Source: Spinacia oleracea (taxonomy: Eukaryota > Streptophyta > Magnoliopsida > Caryophyllales > Amaranthaceae). Taken from it: DNA of 64,000 nucleotides. Positions 1-10,144 of this stretch are shown piece by piece; position 1 is the first letter of the stretch; each line of letters starts with the position of its first letter. The translations under genes were made by a program, and so were the position numbers. The stretch spans positions 104,877,157 through 104,941,156 of the forward strand of contig NC_079492.1 in the NCBI RefSeq assembly GCF_020520425.1. The letters run 5' to 3'. The notes under the pieces are model-generated. The model ran no database searches. It saw only the letters and a program-made list of their open reading frames with translations, and was not told the origin of the DNA.

Positions 1-1641
1 TGAGGGATATGTCGACACTTCAAAGTGATGACCCTTAAGTCAAATGTTATCACTCGGGGGCTCGTGAGACCCTCGCAAAACAGGTCACATACACCATGGC
101 TTGTGTGACGCACTCCGTCTAGTACTTTGACCATCGTCTTACTCCAAGACTCAGTCAAAGTGGGGGCTAACTGTAGACACCTACTTTTGTCCCCATTCCC
201 GAAAGGGAAAGGTTCGATGATGAAAGCGTAAATCTCCACTTGACAACGCATCTCCTATAAAATAACGAATCTCAATTCCCCTTTTCATTTCACCCGAAAC
301 CTGCTATTTATGGAAACCTGCTAAAAATAGTAACTGCCGTAAAGGGTAGCTTCTAAAAGTGGCAAGTCATAAAAGATAGAACCTGTCAGAATTAGGTGTT
401 GCACTCCAACATAAATCCTAAATGAGATAGAAAACTGTGAGAATCCTATTCCTAATATGATTCGGAAATAAGAGTTACGTATTAATTAAAATCCTAACGA
501 GCCTAGAGTTCGTAACGGGCCCAGACGCATTCCGTCATGAAATTGATACGCACTAAAAGACTCGATTAAGTCTCAAACACTACGGATTTCAGGAATCCGA
601 ATCTGACTAAGAAAACAGCCCAGACCCTATTTTCAACGCCTGGCTCTGGGCGCCGAAATCTTCGGCGCCCAGGCCTGGGCGCTGAAAATACCTGGGTACG
701 TGTTTTTTTCCTAATTCTTTGTGGATTAGAACTCTGCAATTCTATCTTTCCACGAACTATTTCCTATAAATAGACCCTTAAGTTCGACGTGAAAAAGACA
801 CAACACACAATTCATATTCTGAGTATTGACTCTAAACCCCTAAGCCTAAGCCTCACGCTGCAAAGCTGATCACGCGTTCTATCGCAATCGATCCATAAAT
901 CGAACAGAACGTATCCCGTCCCATAATTTGAGATTCGTTAAATAAAAGGAGAAATAGCAAAGTCAAAGTGGTTAGTTTTCTGAGAACCGTGACGCACCTC
1001 TCAAGGGTGCGTCGTAATGTGTCCCTTTTTGATGATTTAATTGCTTTCCTCGCCCTTTTTATGAACTGTTAAACTAACTAAATCTGATTGTTCTACCACG
1101 CCTAACAAATATAATATTTTTGGGAAATTGGATTATCATGCTAGGTCCCTTAATGCAATCTAAATCAGATAATCGCGATCGATCTAGTATTATATGTTGC
1201 ATATTGCTAAAATCAACTCAGATTAGTTTAATAGTTAACGCATGTCCCTTCAATTATTTATGCTGAGCTAGTAAGGATATCCTGCCTCTGGAGTTATCGA
1301 AGAGCGAATACTCCTCTCGGTAGTTACAGTCCCCCGAACCCTCAATCTCTACCTTGCGGGTGTATGTTGAGAGATCCCCACACCAGAGATCACAAGGGAA
1401 CCTACGGCCGTCGTGGTCAAACATAATTGCACTCCCTTTATGTCACGATAACCGGGTTTTGTCAGTTTTTCTCATTGTTGTTAAAAACTGAATGGCGACT
1501 CCTATATTACTAGTCAATTGGGTGTAAACTCACAGGAAATCCAATTACACTTGATTGAATAAAAAGAATCGTCACACCCACGAGGGACGAGGTCACGCAT
1601 TAGCCTCGTGCTTTTTCGACCCCCTCACAGCAGTTTCTACA
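1..1641 (+). mobile_element. 3' part of a gypsy-type LTR retrotransposon (truncated by the window edge)
   Basis: The first 171 bases are the end of an internal region and finish in a purine-rich tract (AAAGTGGGGGCTAA, about 157-170). This is a polypurine tract lying directly before a sequence that begins TGTAGACACC. A full LTR follows (172-1641). Polypurine tract then LTR shows that this is the 3' end of an element transcribed on the + strand. The TGTAGACACC start and the phrase ACTGAATGGCGACTCC near 1487 resemble Athila/Tat-type gypsy LTRs; that lineage call is inference. No coding sequence of the element lies in the window, and the 5' LTR and target duplication cannot be checked. Confidence 0.7.
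172..1641 (+). repeat. 3' LTR, 1470 bp
   Basis: It begins TGTAGA and ends TCTACA, a 6-bp terminal inverted repeat with the canonical TG...CA. A likely TATA signal (CTATAAATAGACC, about 764-776) would set transcription start near 800. A GC-rich hairpin-forming stretch with GGCGCC and CCAGGCCTGG motifs lies at about 647-690, in otherwise AT-rich DNA. Confidence 0.7.
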
Positions 1642-3187
1642 CACCTTGAGCTGTGTCAAAAGCAATTGCAAGCCTCCTTTTCCAACTTACAACTTCACCT
1701 AAATGTTTTGGTCAAATAAAGAATTAGTTCTTAAGTGTTAATTATTATACAGAGTACCTATAATTAATTCAGTTGAGATGCTAAAAGTTTAAAATAACTA
1801 ATGCCATTTTAAGGTTTAGCACACCGCAAGTCTGGTCCTCAATTCAATTAAATTAGCATAACAAGGTTTCAATTAATACCTTTATGTTAATTTGTGTAGT
1901 CGAAAAACAACACCAGGCTCAAAATATTCAACAGATAATCATCAAAACAATACAAACTGACCAAAATGAAGCCTCATTTCCCAAGTTCAAACAAATAGGA
2001 AAAAGTGATAAATCAAAAATTCAAATTAGAACCCATGAAATCAAGCTAAATAAATAAATCGTTTTTCAAAATCTGTATAAAAGCCATAAATTCAATAACC
2101 AGTAATTAATTTCTATGAAATCCCTAATTATTCAAAGAGAATGCTTACCAAGCGAGATTGAATCACGAAAACAACCTGAACTGGAGCCGCAAAGAATCGA
2201 ATCCTAGCATTGAATAATTCATCCGACGTTGAGAAATAGCGTGAATACCACCGGAAACTACCAGATCTTGTTCGATTCGTGGTCTTCTGTAGATCTTGTT
2301 CAAGTAGTACGAAGAACAAAGGAGAGAGAGAAAGAAAATCAACCCTAGCAGTTCAAGTAGCATCTCAGACCAATGAAGGAGAGAGGTAGAAGACGGGAAA
2401 GGAGATAAAAATTGGGGGTGGAGGAGCTAGGGTTTAGAACCTGGAGAAGCAGGGAAGCAGAAGAAAGATGAGTGGCTTGATCAGAAGAGAAGGCAAAGAA
2501 ACAGCGTGGAGAAGGGTAACTCAGTAGTAAAGAGGTAGAGGCAGGGGCAAAATCATAACAATACTGTTGCTGCAATAGTAACCTCAAGTTTTCATGTTTT
2601 AAAGGTATAGTATTATACCTACAAGTAAAATCGAGTTAAATAAATTAACATATTAAGTGTGTACAAATAGTGTACAAATGGATATAATTGTACCTACAGA
2701 AGAAAAATATGTTAACACAATAAAAGAAATAGGGAAATTGCTCATCACTGGGACAGGCGATCCACACCTCTTGCAAGCGCACAGCGCGGAGCAAGCAGGT
2801 CTTGCCTGTCTCAGGCGCCTGACGCTGGAGGCAGGCATTGTGCACTTGTTGTCAGCGCACCACGCCTGCTTCTGGTGTTCTATGCTTGCGACTAGAAATT
2901 TCTACATAAACAAAAACAAAATTTGTCGAAATTAAACGAATTAAGTATACAATTCGTGTATTAAACCTCCAAAAATGAATAAAGTTAATTAATATATTAA
3001 AATCACAATTAATACTCGATTTTCTTAATAATTACCTATATGAAAATCATGTAAGTAATAATTAAATTCTACATCCGTTTCATAAAGATCTTTACAGTTA
3101 CTATTTTGTAAAATATTAAGTCAAAATTAGAAAAGTTGGTTGAATATAATAAAATATGCATAAAGTAAGAGAAAATGAGAGAAAAAT
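1642..3187. other. Gene-free stretch with a leader-like exon remnant
   Basis: No convincing coding sequence. On the - strand, 2128-2530 looks like a transcribed leader: CT-rich runs, a telo-box-like AAACCCTAG, and a good splice donor (CTTG|GTAAGC) near 2150. It could be the 5' exon remnant of a gene or of a retroelement, but the short ORFs in it match nothing I know. A GC-rich patch at 2745-2890 stands out from its AT-rich surroundings and is unexplained. A solo Stowaway-like end (ACATCCGTTTCATAAAGATC) lies near 3071. Confidence 0.35.
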
Positions 3188-3460
3188 CTTTATTATTAAA
3201 GTAGAGTGATGAGAAACAAGAGAGCTCCAAACTCCAATCCTTCAACTCTCATTAATCGTTATATTAGGAAATGTTATCGGATTTTCTTTTTAAAAAGAAA
3301 CAATAAATCAACTCATAAATATATATTATTAAAGAAAAGTGATGAGAAACGAGAGATCTCCAAATTTCAATCCTCTAACTCTCATTTACCGTTATATTAG
3401 AAATGTCATCAGATTTTCTTTTTTAAAAAATAATAATAAATCAACTCCTAAATCAATCAC
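3188..3460. repeat. Direct tandem duplication, period about 136 bp
   Basis: The segment with TTATTAAAGTAGAGTGATGAGA near 3190 recurs as TTATTAAAGAAAAGTGATGAGA near 3327. Both copies continue collinearly through GTTATATTAG and a TTTTCTTTTT/TAAAAA tail. The copies differ by scattered substitutions, so the duplication is old. No coding content. Confidence 0.7.
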
Positions 3461-3578
3461 ATGAAATCATTATCAAAATTAGGAGATGGCAAATAAAATC
3501 AAGCGAAACCAAAAAGAAAACATGAGAAATTAAAAGGGGAACATGTCAAAATTACCTCAATATTGCAATATGTACAAT

Positions 3579-3620
3579 AAAAAAAAAAAAAAAAAAAAAA
3601 AATAAAAAAAAAAAAAAAAA
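3579..3620. repeat. Poly(A) tract
   Basis: About 42 nearly pure A residues interrupted by one T. It may be a simple repeat or the tail of an old retroposon; no body of an element is recognisable next to it. Confidence 0.8.
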
Positions 3621-4170
3621 GAGGAAATATGACAAATAATAGACCAATTTGCACTGTTTGGACAAAATATAGGGAGTAATCAAATAAAGAACAAAAAAGA
3701 GAAATGAAATAACACCAAAGATACCACTTATTTTGTGAATACATATATTAAATAACGTGCAAAGATTGATTTTTATTATAAGTGGTAAATTTAAATATGA
3801 TTATAGTATTTTATATTATTGATTTTATCTTACTATTTATATTATTGTGTATATGTGTTTGAAATGCGCGTTGTAGGAGTAAGTAGCTAGACATGTATTT
3901 GTAAGGGATGCGTTATAATCCAATACAAAGTACAGGCATTTGATTTGTGTTGGTGGGTTTTTTTTTTACAAACTCTGTCAGTTTGCAAAAATCTTTGATA
4001 GATTACACTTTAATTTTATTCAAACACACCATGGAAATCATGAGACTAATTTTATGATAGGTTTTCCACTGGTCAAGATCATTTATAGGTACACTTATGT
4101 TTAGAAACTTGCGACACATGTAAGTATACATTTTTTTTTAGTTATAAAAAATAAATTTTTTTAACCTGTA

Positions 4171-4851
4171 CTCCCTCCGTCTCAAATTAGTTTTTACACT
4201 TCTATTTCGGAAAAGTTCCAAAAATTATTTTAATACCTCTTTCTTTCCACTACAAAAAAGTTAGTGTTCAAAAGCAATTTCCGTACAAAATACTAAAAGA
4301 TTCTACCACGTTTTTCTTAAAATTCTCAATGTATCGTCCACATGAGCATGTCTTTTGAAAATATTTTATTTATTAATTTTGAAACTGCCAATTTGTTTGA
4401 GAAGAAAACCAGCATTTCAATTGGCTATTTGCTTAACCCAAAATCACCATTTCAAGGCCATTTAACCCCCAAACCGCCAATTCAATTAGCAGTTTACCTT
4501 CAATGATCGGTAATTAATCGAATTAGCAGTTTCGTAATGTTTTTTTCAATAAAAATGACATGGACGGTTGGTTGATTGGGAATTTAGGTACGTACAATCT
4601 GGTGTATTGTGAGAATTTTGATATCTTTTTGTATATTCTACGGAAATTGCTCGGATTTCACACTCTCTCACATTCAATTAAAAAAAATACTCCACTATCT
4701 TTTTTCACATCTATGTTTCAATAAAATAGTGCTCACAATCTCCTTTCGCATTTACTTTTCCAATAAAATAATATTTGATAACCAAACAAGAAATTATCTT
4801 CTAAAATTATGTCCCCAGATAAGTATCAAAACTAGTGTGAGGCGGATGGAG
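4171..4851. mobile_element. Stowaway-type MITE, about 680 bp
   Basis: The left end reads TA|CTCCCTCCGTC and the right end reads GGCGGATGGAG|TA. These are inverted copies of each other with a few mismatches and are flanked by the dinucleotide TA. CTCCCTCCGT ends with TA duplication are the signature of Stowaway MITEs, which are moved by Tc1/mariner transposases. It is non-coding, and at about 680 bp it is long for a Stowaway. Confidence 0.65.
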
Positions 4852-4866
4852 TATTGACCATAAAAA

Positions 4867-5271
4867 TCTATACCTAGTATTTAAAAAGCAAAACCATAAA
4901 TCTATAGATGACATGTGGCATCTCCTTTTTTCATGCATCATTTTTTGACATGTGGCATCCCTTTTTTAATTCATCATTTTAACTCTAGCACCTTTTCCAC
5001 TTCATATTCTCCATTCAACATCTATTTACCATTTTAATTCATATATCATTATTCAATCTTTTCCAATTCATCTCTTTCTTTAACACTTAATATTAATTTC
5101 ATCATTTAATTTAATTTTATGAAGTATATTCTTTTAAACTTCAAATTTCTCACCTCTTTTAAATCATATATTCCTACTCAAATACAAGCTAGCCCTCCAA
5201 AAAAAATTGAATTTTAAAAGACAGTTTAACAACCACAAATTGCCCGTTCTTGGAACGGGCTTAAGAGCTAG
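4867..5271 (+). mobile_element. Short non-autonomous Helitron, 405 bp
   Basis: The 5' end is TCTATACCTAGTATTTAAAA, matching the usual Helitron start (TC then TCTATACTA-like). The 3' end has a hairpin GCCCGTTC/GAACGGGC (5242-5260), a spacer TTAAGAG and then CTAG, the Helitron CTRR terminus. The flanking bases are A on the left and T on the right, as expected for insertion between A and T. It has no coding capacity. It starts 14 bp after the Stowaway MITE duplication. Confidence 0.75.
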
Positions 5272-5607
5272 TTTATTCTTAATAAAGAATCTAAAAACGA
5301 TATTTTGAATACGTATTATTATGAATTCGTTTCCGTTTACTGTACGTGCTCCACGAGAAGAAAATGAAGAAATAAGGTAACGCCAAATTTATGAATTAGA
5401 TGGGAATAAGAAATTTATTATTTACAACATGGACATCAGAAAAAATTTAAAACATCCACATAAACGATCACTTTTGCAGTTATAATTTGTCATACATCAC
5501 CATGATTCTAGAACTAAATTACAGATTTTGGTATTAATAACCAATAAATATGTAGTTATCGTATTTTGTTTGGAGTTTTTTTTTTTTTTTTTTGTACTTT
5601 TATAATA

Positions 5608-5636
5608 CCCGGTGCATTAGCAAGGGCATAATCTAG
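5608..5636 (+). mobile_element. Second Helitron-like 3' terminus
   Basis: ACCCGGTGCATTAGCAAGGG forms an imperfect hairpin followed by CATAAT and CTAG, then T. This has the form of a Helitron 3' end, but the stem is mismatched and I cannot place a 5' end. Confidence 0.4.
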
Positions 5637-5697
5637 TTGTAAATATTGTGGGATAAAAAGAGTAAGGTAGTAAATTTTCATGTCCAAAATAGAATAA

Positions 5698-5770
5698 ATC
5701 AAAGTGTAAAGATCATTATAAAATGGACTTAAACAAAAAGTGTAAAGATCATTTTGAAATGGAGGTAGTA
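5698..5770. repeat. Stowaway-like terminus (solo)
   Basis: GTGTAAAGATCATTTTGAAA followed by TGGAGGTAGTA resembles a degenerate Stowaway end. It is the inverse of the solo end near 3071, but they are 2.7 kb apart and may not belong to one element. Confidence 0.35.
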
Positions 5771-6237
5771 CGTCTTTTCATACGTATATCACGAACAAAC
5801 ACATCAAAGATTTCAAGCATAATTGTAAATGAATTAAATGTTCAAAATAACGAAATAAGTAAAAAATTTAAATGTTAGTATCCTGAAAAATTTTACCGAG
5901 TTTGTTTAGGTCTTAGGGAAGTACGTCCGACCCATTAATGGGGCGCACTCACGTAAGAGACCGATTTTGATGAATTTGGTGAACGATTAATGCAAATGAA
6001 CCTTTAATAACTTTTGAACATGAAAATGAAAAATGAATTTGGGAGAGAAATGAGAAGTTCTCTCCCCTTTTCGGATGAGAAAAACAGTGTCCAAATGAAG
6101 TAGAAATGACCCATATTTATAGTAAACAGGAAAAATTAGGTAGAATCGTGATCCGCAGGCAAATAGGCATGCACGCCTAAGAGAAGTTGCTTATTAACCA
6201 ACTAGGTTAAGATTTGATTGATTGACCTAATTAATTA

Positions 6238-6623
6238 GGCAAATTTGTCCAAAACTACCTTATAAATTTAATTATTTGAAAAAAACTACCTTATAAAAAA
6301 AATGTTGCAATTAACTACCTTAAAAAAAATTTATGTTGTAAGAAACTACCTTTTCCCGAATTACGAACGTTTCATCGAAATTCCGGGATTGACTTTACCA
6401 TAAATATGTCACGTGCCATTTAATTACGTCTTTCCCATTAGATGTCGCGTAATATGCACCTAGTAAAATTAACGTCGTAATTTTGAATTAATGCTCATAA
6501 TCTAGCCAAAGGTAGTATCTAACAACATAACATTTTTATAAGGTAGTTTATTACAACATTTTTTTTATAAGGTAGTTTTTCGCAAAAATCATATTTTATA
6601 AGGTAGTTTTTGACAAATTTGCC
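6238..6623. mobile_element. MITE with 9-bp target duplication, 386 bp
   Basis: The ends are GGCAAATTTGTC and its inverse GACAAATTTGCC. The flanks are the 9-bp direct duplication AATTAATTA (6229-6237 and 6624-6632). A 9-bp duplication points to Mutator-type mobilisation. The arms are built from repeats of AAACTACCTTATAA in one arm and TTATAAGGTAGTTT in the other, so the element folds into a long hairpin. Confidence 0.75.
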
Positions 6624-7365
6624 AATTAATTACTAAGTTAACTACAATATTGATGAAATCCAAAACTTGTTATTTAAACTTGAAGATGTATGTGGACGAA
6701 GCATTGTCGTTGTCTGTTAACGTGATACTTATTGGATGCATGCATGCAAGTATTCATATATCCTTGAGTACAGTAGAAATCAAGGCATTCAGAGTGCCAA
6801 ACAATTAATTAATTAATTAAGGTACGTGGTGGGTGTAACAACATAAGACTAATACTTGAGAGTACATATCCTTTTGTTTTAGTTTGTCTTTCTTTTTATA
6901 TAAAAAAGTTAGACCGAGAATATTATTGTAAGTCAAGCTCCGCCAAAGTTAGAGTACTTTAAGGAAAAGAGTTCATACGTTTTAATTTGTCTCATAAGTG
7001 TCATTTACGACTATACTCTAAATGACATTTAATTTATTAACTCTCTCTCGATCTCCTTTTGTTGTTTGTTAACAGTTGTTGGTATCGATCTCTATCTGGT
7101 CGTGTCAAAAAAATTTCAATTCAGGTATAGTGTAGCTAGTGTTAACACTTGATCATACTCAATTGTTAATTTGACAAGTAAAATAATATGTAGTGATACA
7201 AAAAAGAAAATTGACGAAAAAACAGAAAAGAAAAAGCGTAGAAAACAGGAAAGGCGGATAAAAGGTCCTTCTCTTAATTACACATTTACACTTGCACTGA
7301 ATTACACTTCCTTGGTGGGACCTTAATTAGCTCTCTCCATCTCGGAATAATTACGGAGTACTGGT

Positions 7366-7528
7366 CACTACAAGAATTTGTATATTTAACGACAGAACCC
7401 GTTATAAAAGGGGCCGTCGTTAATAGAAAATCCCGTCGTTAACCCGTCGTAAAAGACATTTTGTGACGGTTATTCCCGTCATTGTTTGGTTGTTAGCCCC
7501 GTCGTTAATAGTACAATTTCTTGTAGTG
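7366..7528. mobile_element. CACTA-type MITE, 163 bp
   Basis: It starts CACTACAAGAATTTGTA and ends TACAATTTCTTGTAGTG, an inverted repeat with the CACTA terminus of En/Spm elements. The interior repeats CCGTCGTTAA and similar words in both orientations. A longer relative sits at 55454-55996. No clear 3-bp target duplication was seen for this copy. Confidence 0.7.
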
Positions 7529-7644
7529 AATGTTTATCCCGAGCGATACCTCGGTTAATACTTGAAAATTATATATGTGTGTATTATGTAAAAGGTTTGT
7601 GTATAACTGTGTATCCTATGTTTGGATGTTCCAAATTATATGTG

Positions 7645-7980
7645 ATGATAAAGGTCGCAAGTTGCGATAACATTTAGTTGTCACAATCTTACGTGTTGGA
7701 GTTTAATTGGTACATTTAGGTGTCACGTAGGCTATGCGTCATCAGATTATTTTTACTATCAATGCAATATTTTTACTATGAAAATATGTAAATAAGGTAG
7801 TCGATATAAAGAAGGAAACAAATTAGAATATTAAGATTTTCCTACTTTTTTTTGAACATGTATAATAGGTTAGATAAGTTAAATATTTTAGTTTCCAATT
7901 TAAATCATGACACATAAACATGTCATGTCATCATTGTGACACGGCTTAAAGGTCGCGTGTTGCGACCTTTATCATTTTCG
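7645..7980. mobile_element. Mutator-type MITE, 336 bp (copy 1 of a family)
   Basis: Inverted ends contain ATGATAAAGGTCGCAAGTTG and CGACCTTTATCATTTTCG. The flanks are TTATATGTG (7636-7644) and TTATATGTA (7981-7989), a 9-bp duplication with one mismatch. The same family recurs at 56156-56478, and as a truncated, reversed copy in laccase intron 4 (12168-12305). Non-coding. Confidence 0.75.
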
Positions 7981-8006
7981 TTATATGTATTTATGTGCAA
8001 TAGAAA

Positions 8007-8090
8007 TTATATCTAATGGTTAGCTAAGATGGTAAGTTTTCATGTAATCGGTCCAATGTTCGAATCTTATTGCAAGAAATTTTTGATGCA
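8007..8090 (+). repeat. tRNA-like / SINE-like head
   Basis: GGTTAGCTAAGATGG resembles an RNA polymerase III A box, and AATGTTCGAATCTTA about 30 bases downstream resembles a B box. The piece does not fold into a proper tRNA and has no clear tail, so a decayed tRNA-derived SINE is the best guess. Confidence 0.3.
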
Positions 8091-8636
8091 TGTTAAATGT
8101 GATATATATTCCTTGCTAAAGAGATGATGTTGGCATATTCTAGCAATTAGAAAGTTCTACGCGGAACACAACGTTATTAGAGATGCCTTTTAATATATTA
8201 GCCAATTTAATGTAATTATGCACTCAATCTTAAATGGACCTGGTTCAGCCTAAATTATTGTGGATCATGCGTAATGAAGAAAGTCAACAACTTGTTTGTA
8301 ATATTTTGGCTTGTTTATTAGGGTCATTGCGGGAAAAAAATGTAGTATGTATAAATTGTGGTTGAATAATATGTTTTTAAGTCAAGATTCAGTTAAAAAA
8401 ATAGAGTTCTTTGACTCAAAAAATATTTCTTCGTACAATGCATACAGGAGTATTTTTATTTTTTTTGTTATAGTCAATTTTTTTTAATCAAAATGAGTTA
8501 CTTCCTCATTAAATTACATTTTTGCCAAAATATAAATCATTAGCTACAATTCGAGTCTTTGTCAACCAAAAAGAAAAATATATATTGTTCTTCAGTCTTT
8601 ACACAAACAGATTTTTTAAGTTACACAAAAATATAT

Positions 8637-8899
8637 TACTCTCTTCGTTCTTAAATATTAGTCCCCTCTTTACTTTTTCACTCGCTTAAAATCAATATTT
8701 AAACGTAAATATGTCTAAATATGTATGTTAAAAAATTATAAAAATATGGTAGCGTGAACTTCATATTGAGACGAAATAAAACAAGATCTCACATTAATAT
8801 ATTTTGAAATACCAATTGAAAAGAAATTAAAAGATTCGCTTCAATTGTGAATAGTGTGAAGTTTCCAACGATGACTAATATTTGAGAACGGAGGGTGTA
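8637..8899. mobile_element. Stowaway-type MITE, about 260 bp
   Basis: The left end TACTCTCTTCGTTCTTAAAT and the right end (inverse of TACACCCTCCGTTCTCAAAT) pair over about 27 bp and are bounded by TA. Typical size and termini for a Stowaway; no coding capacity. Confidence 0.75.
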
Positions 8900-10040
8900 T
8901 TAGATATTTAGAATATAGTTTTTATATTTTAATTTGTAATTTACAACATGAAAGGAAATACGTACATATTTACTAATTACTATAAATATAATAAATATGT
9001 GTTTCCTTCTTTTTTATTGATTATCTTATTTTCGTATTTTAATAGTAAAATTAAAGAGTTACGTTGATAATAAAAATAATTTGATAAGTCGTGACTAACA
9101 TGACACCCATATGGTACCGTTAAAAGTGTGACAAATAGGATTGCGACACTCTTTAATTATTGCAAATTACGACATTTATCATCGGCTCATCGCCCTAAAT
9201 GTTATTCATATCACAAATTACGAAGTACTACTTCCGTTCTTTAATCGAAGTAGTACTATTTATTTGGTCAAACTTGGCTAATTTTGACTGCCTTTTTGAA
9301 ATTTATATAATATTATGATATCATTTGGTATCTTGTTAGGTTTACCTCAATATATATTGTACAAAATAAAATAATTTATAAATTTTATTCACATGAAAAT
9401 AAATAAATACTAATGGGTAAAAGTCTACATGAGAGACCGCTCATAATGCAAGTTCAGTTCAGTTCAATTCAGCTCTAAAAAACAGGACCTAAGTAGATCA
9501 TTTTAGAACAGGAAACTACTGCATGTACTTCTTGAGTAACAAATGTATCTTTAAATACATTTACACTAGTGAAGCGTACGTATGATGAAGAAGCTAGCTA
9601 AGGTACATTTATGATCAAGAAGCTAGCTTGGTACAATTATAATTTGTAACAGATCCACATTCTTTATTATTCTAATTCATTAAACTAAGTATTGGTGAAG
9701 ATAAAAAGCTAATTAGTCTACCAATATATTTATTTGAACTTGAGGCGGGCCACCTGACAAAAGAATTACTGTATGATATGATGTACGTAGTAATACACAT
9801 GATCAAATACAAATGACTGGTTTTGTAAATAAAAAAGAAATTGAAAGTTTGAAGTTGAAGCTATTGAGGATGGACCAGCAGCTTACTATTGACAAAATGT
9901 TAGGAGATTAATCTCAATATAATATTAACTTGATTAACACTCTATAGTAAGTGACAACTCCCACAAACACCTAATCACCTAATAGCTACCTCACCCAACC
10001 CAAACATACCTAAGCTAAGACATCACCATATATTTATTCT
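8900..10040. other. Laccase upstream region
   Basis: AT-rich, with no gene. A short TTCAG-rich patch at 9452-9475 resembles part of the MITE at 50733-51514. Just upstream of the laccase TATA box, at about 9983-10012, the sequence is rich in CACCCAACC and CATACC words. These are like the AC elements bound by MYB factors in phenylpropanoid promoters; that reading is inference. Confidence 0.35.
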
Positions 10041-10050
10041 TATATAAATA
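10041..10050 (+). promoter_or_regulatory. TATA box of the laccase gene
   Basis: TATATAAATA lies 95-104 bp before the laccase start codon. It would place transcription start near 10073 and give a 5' leader of about 70 bp. Confidence 0.6.
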
Positions 10051-10144
10051 TCTATGTTAAACTCTCACTAATCACTTCAAATTTGTATTAATCAATCAAT
10101 CTTGATCACATTTTTCCAACCTAAGATAAAACAATAGCAAAAAA

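Noticed and set aside
2657..2935. 92-codon ORF on + overlapping two - strand ORFs
   Set aside because: It has no domain and no splice or promoter context, and both strands are open across a GC-rich patch, so composition explains it.
8007..8090. Possible tRNA gene
   Set aside because: A- and B-box-like words are present but no cloverleaf or acceptor stem pairs; kept only as a weak SINE-like remnant.
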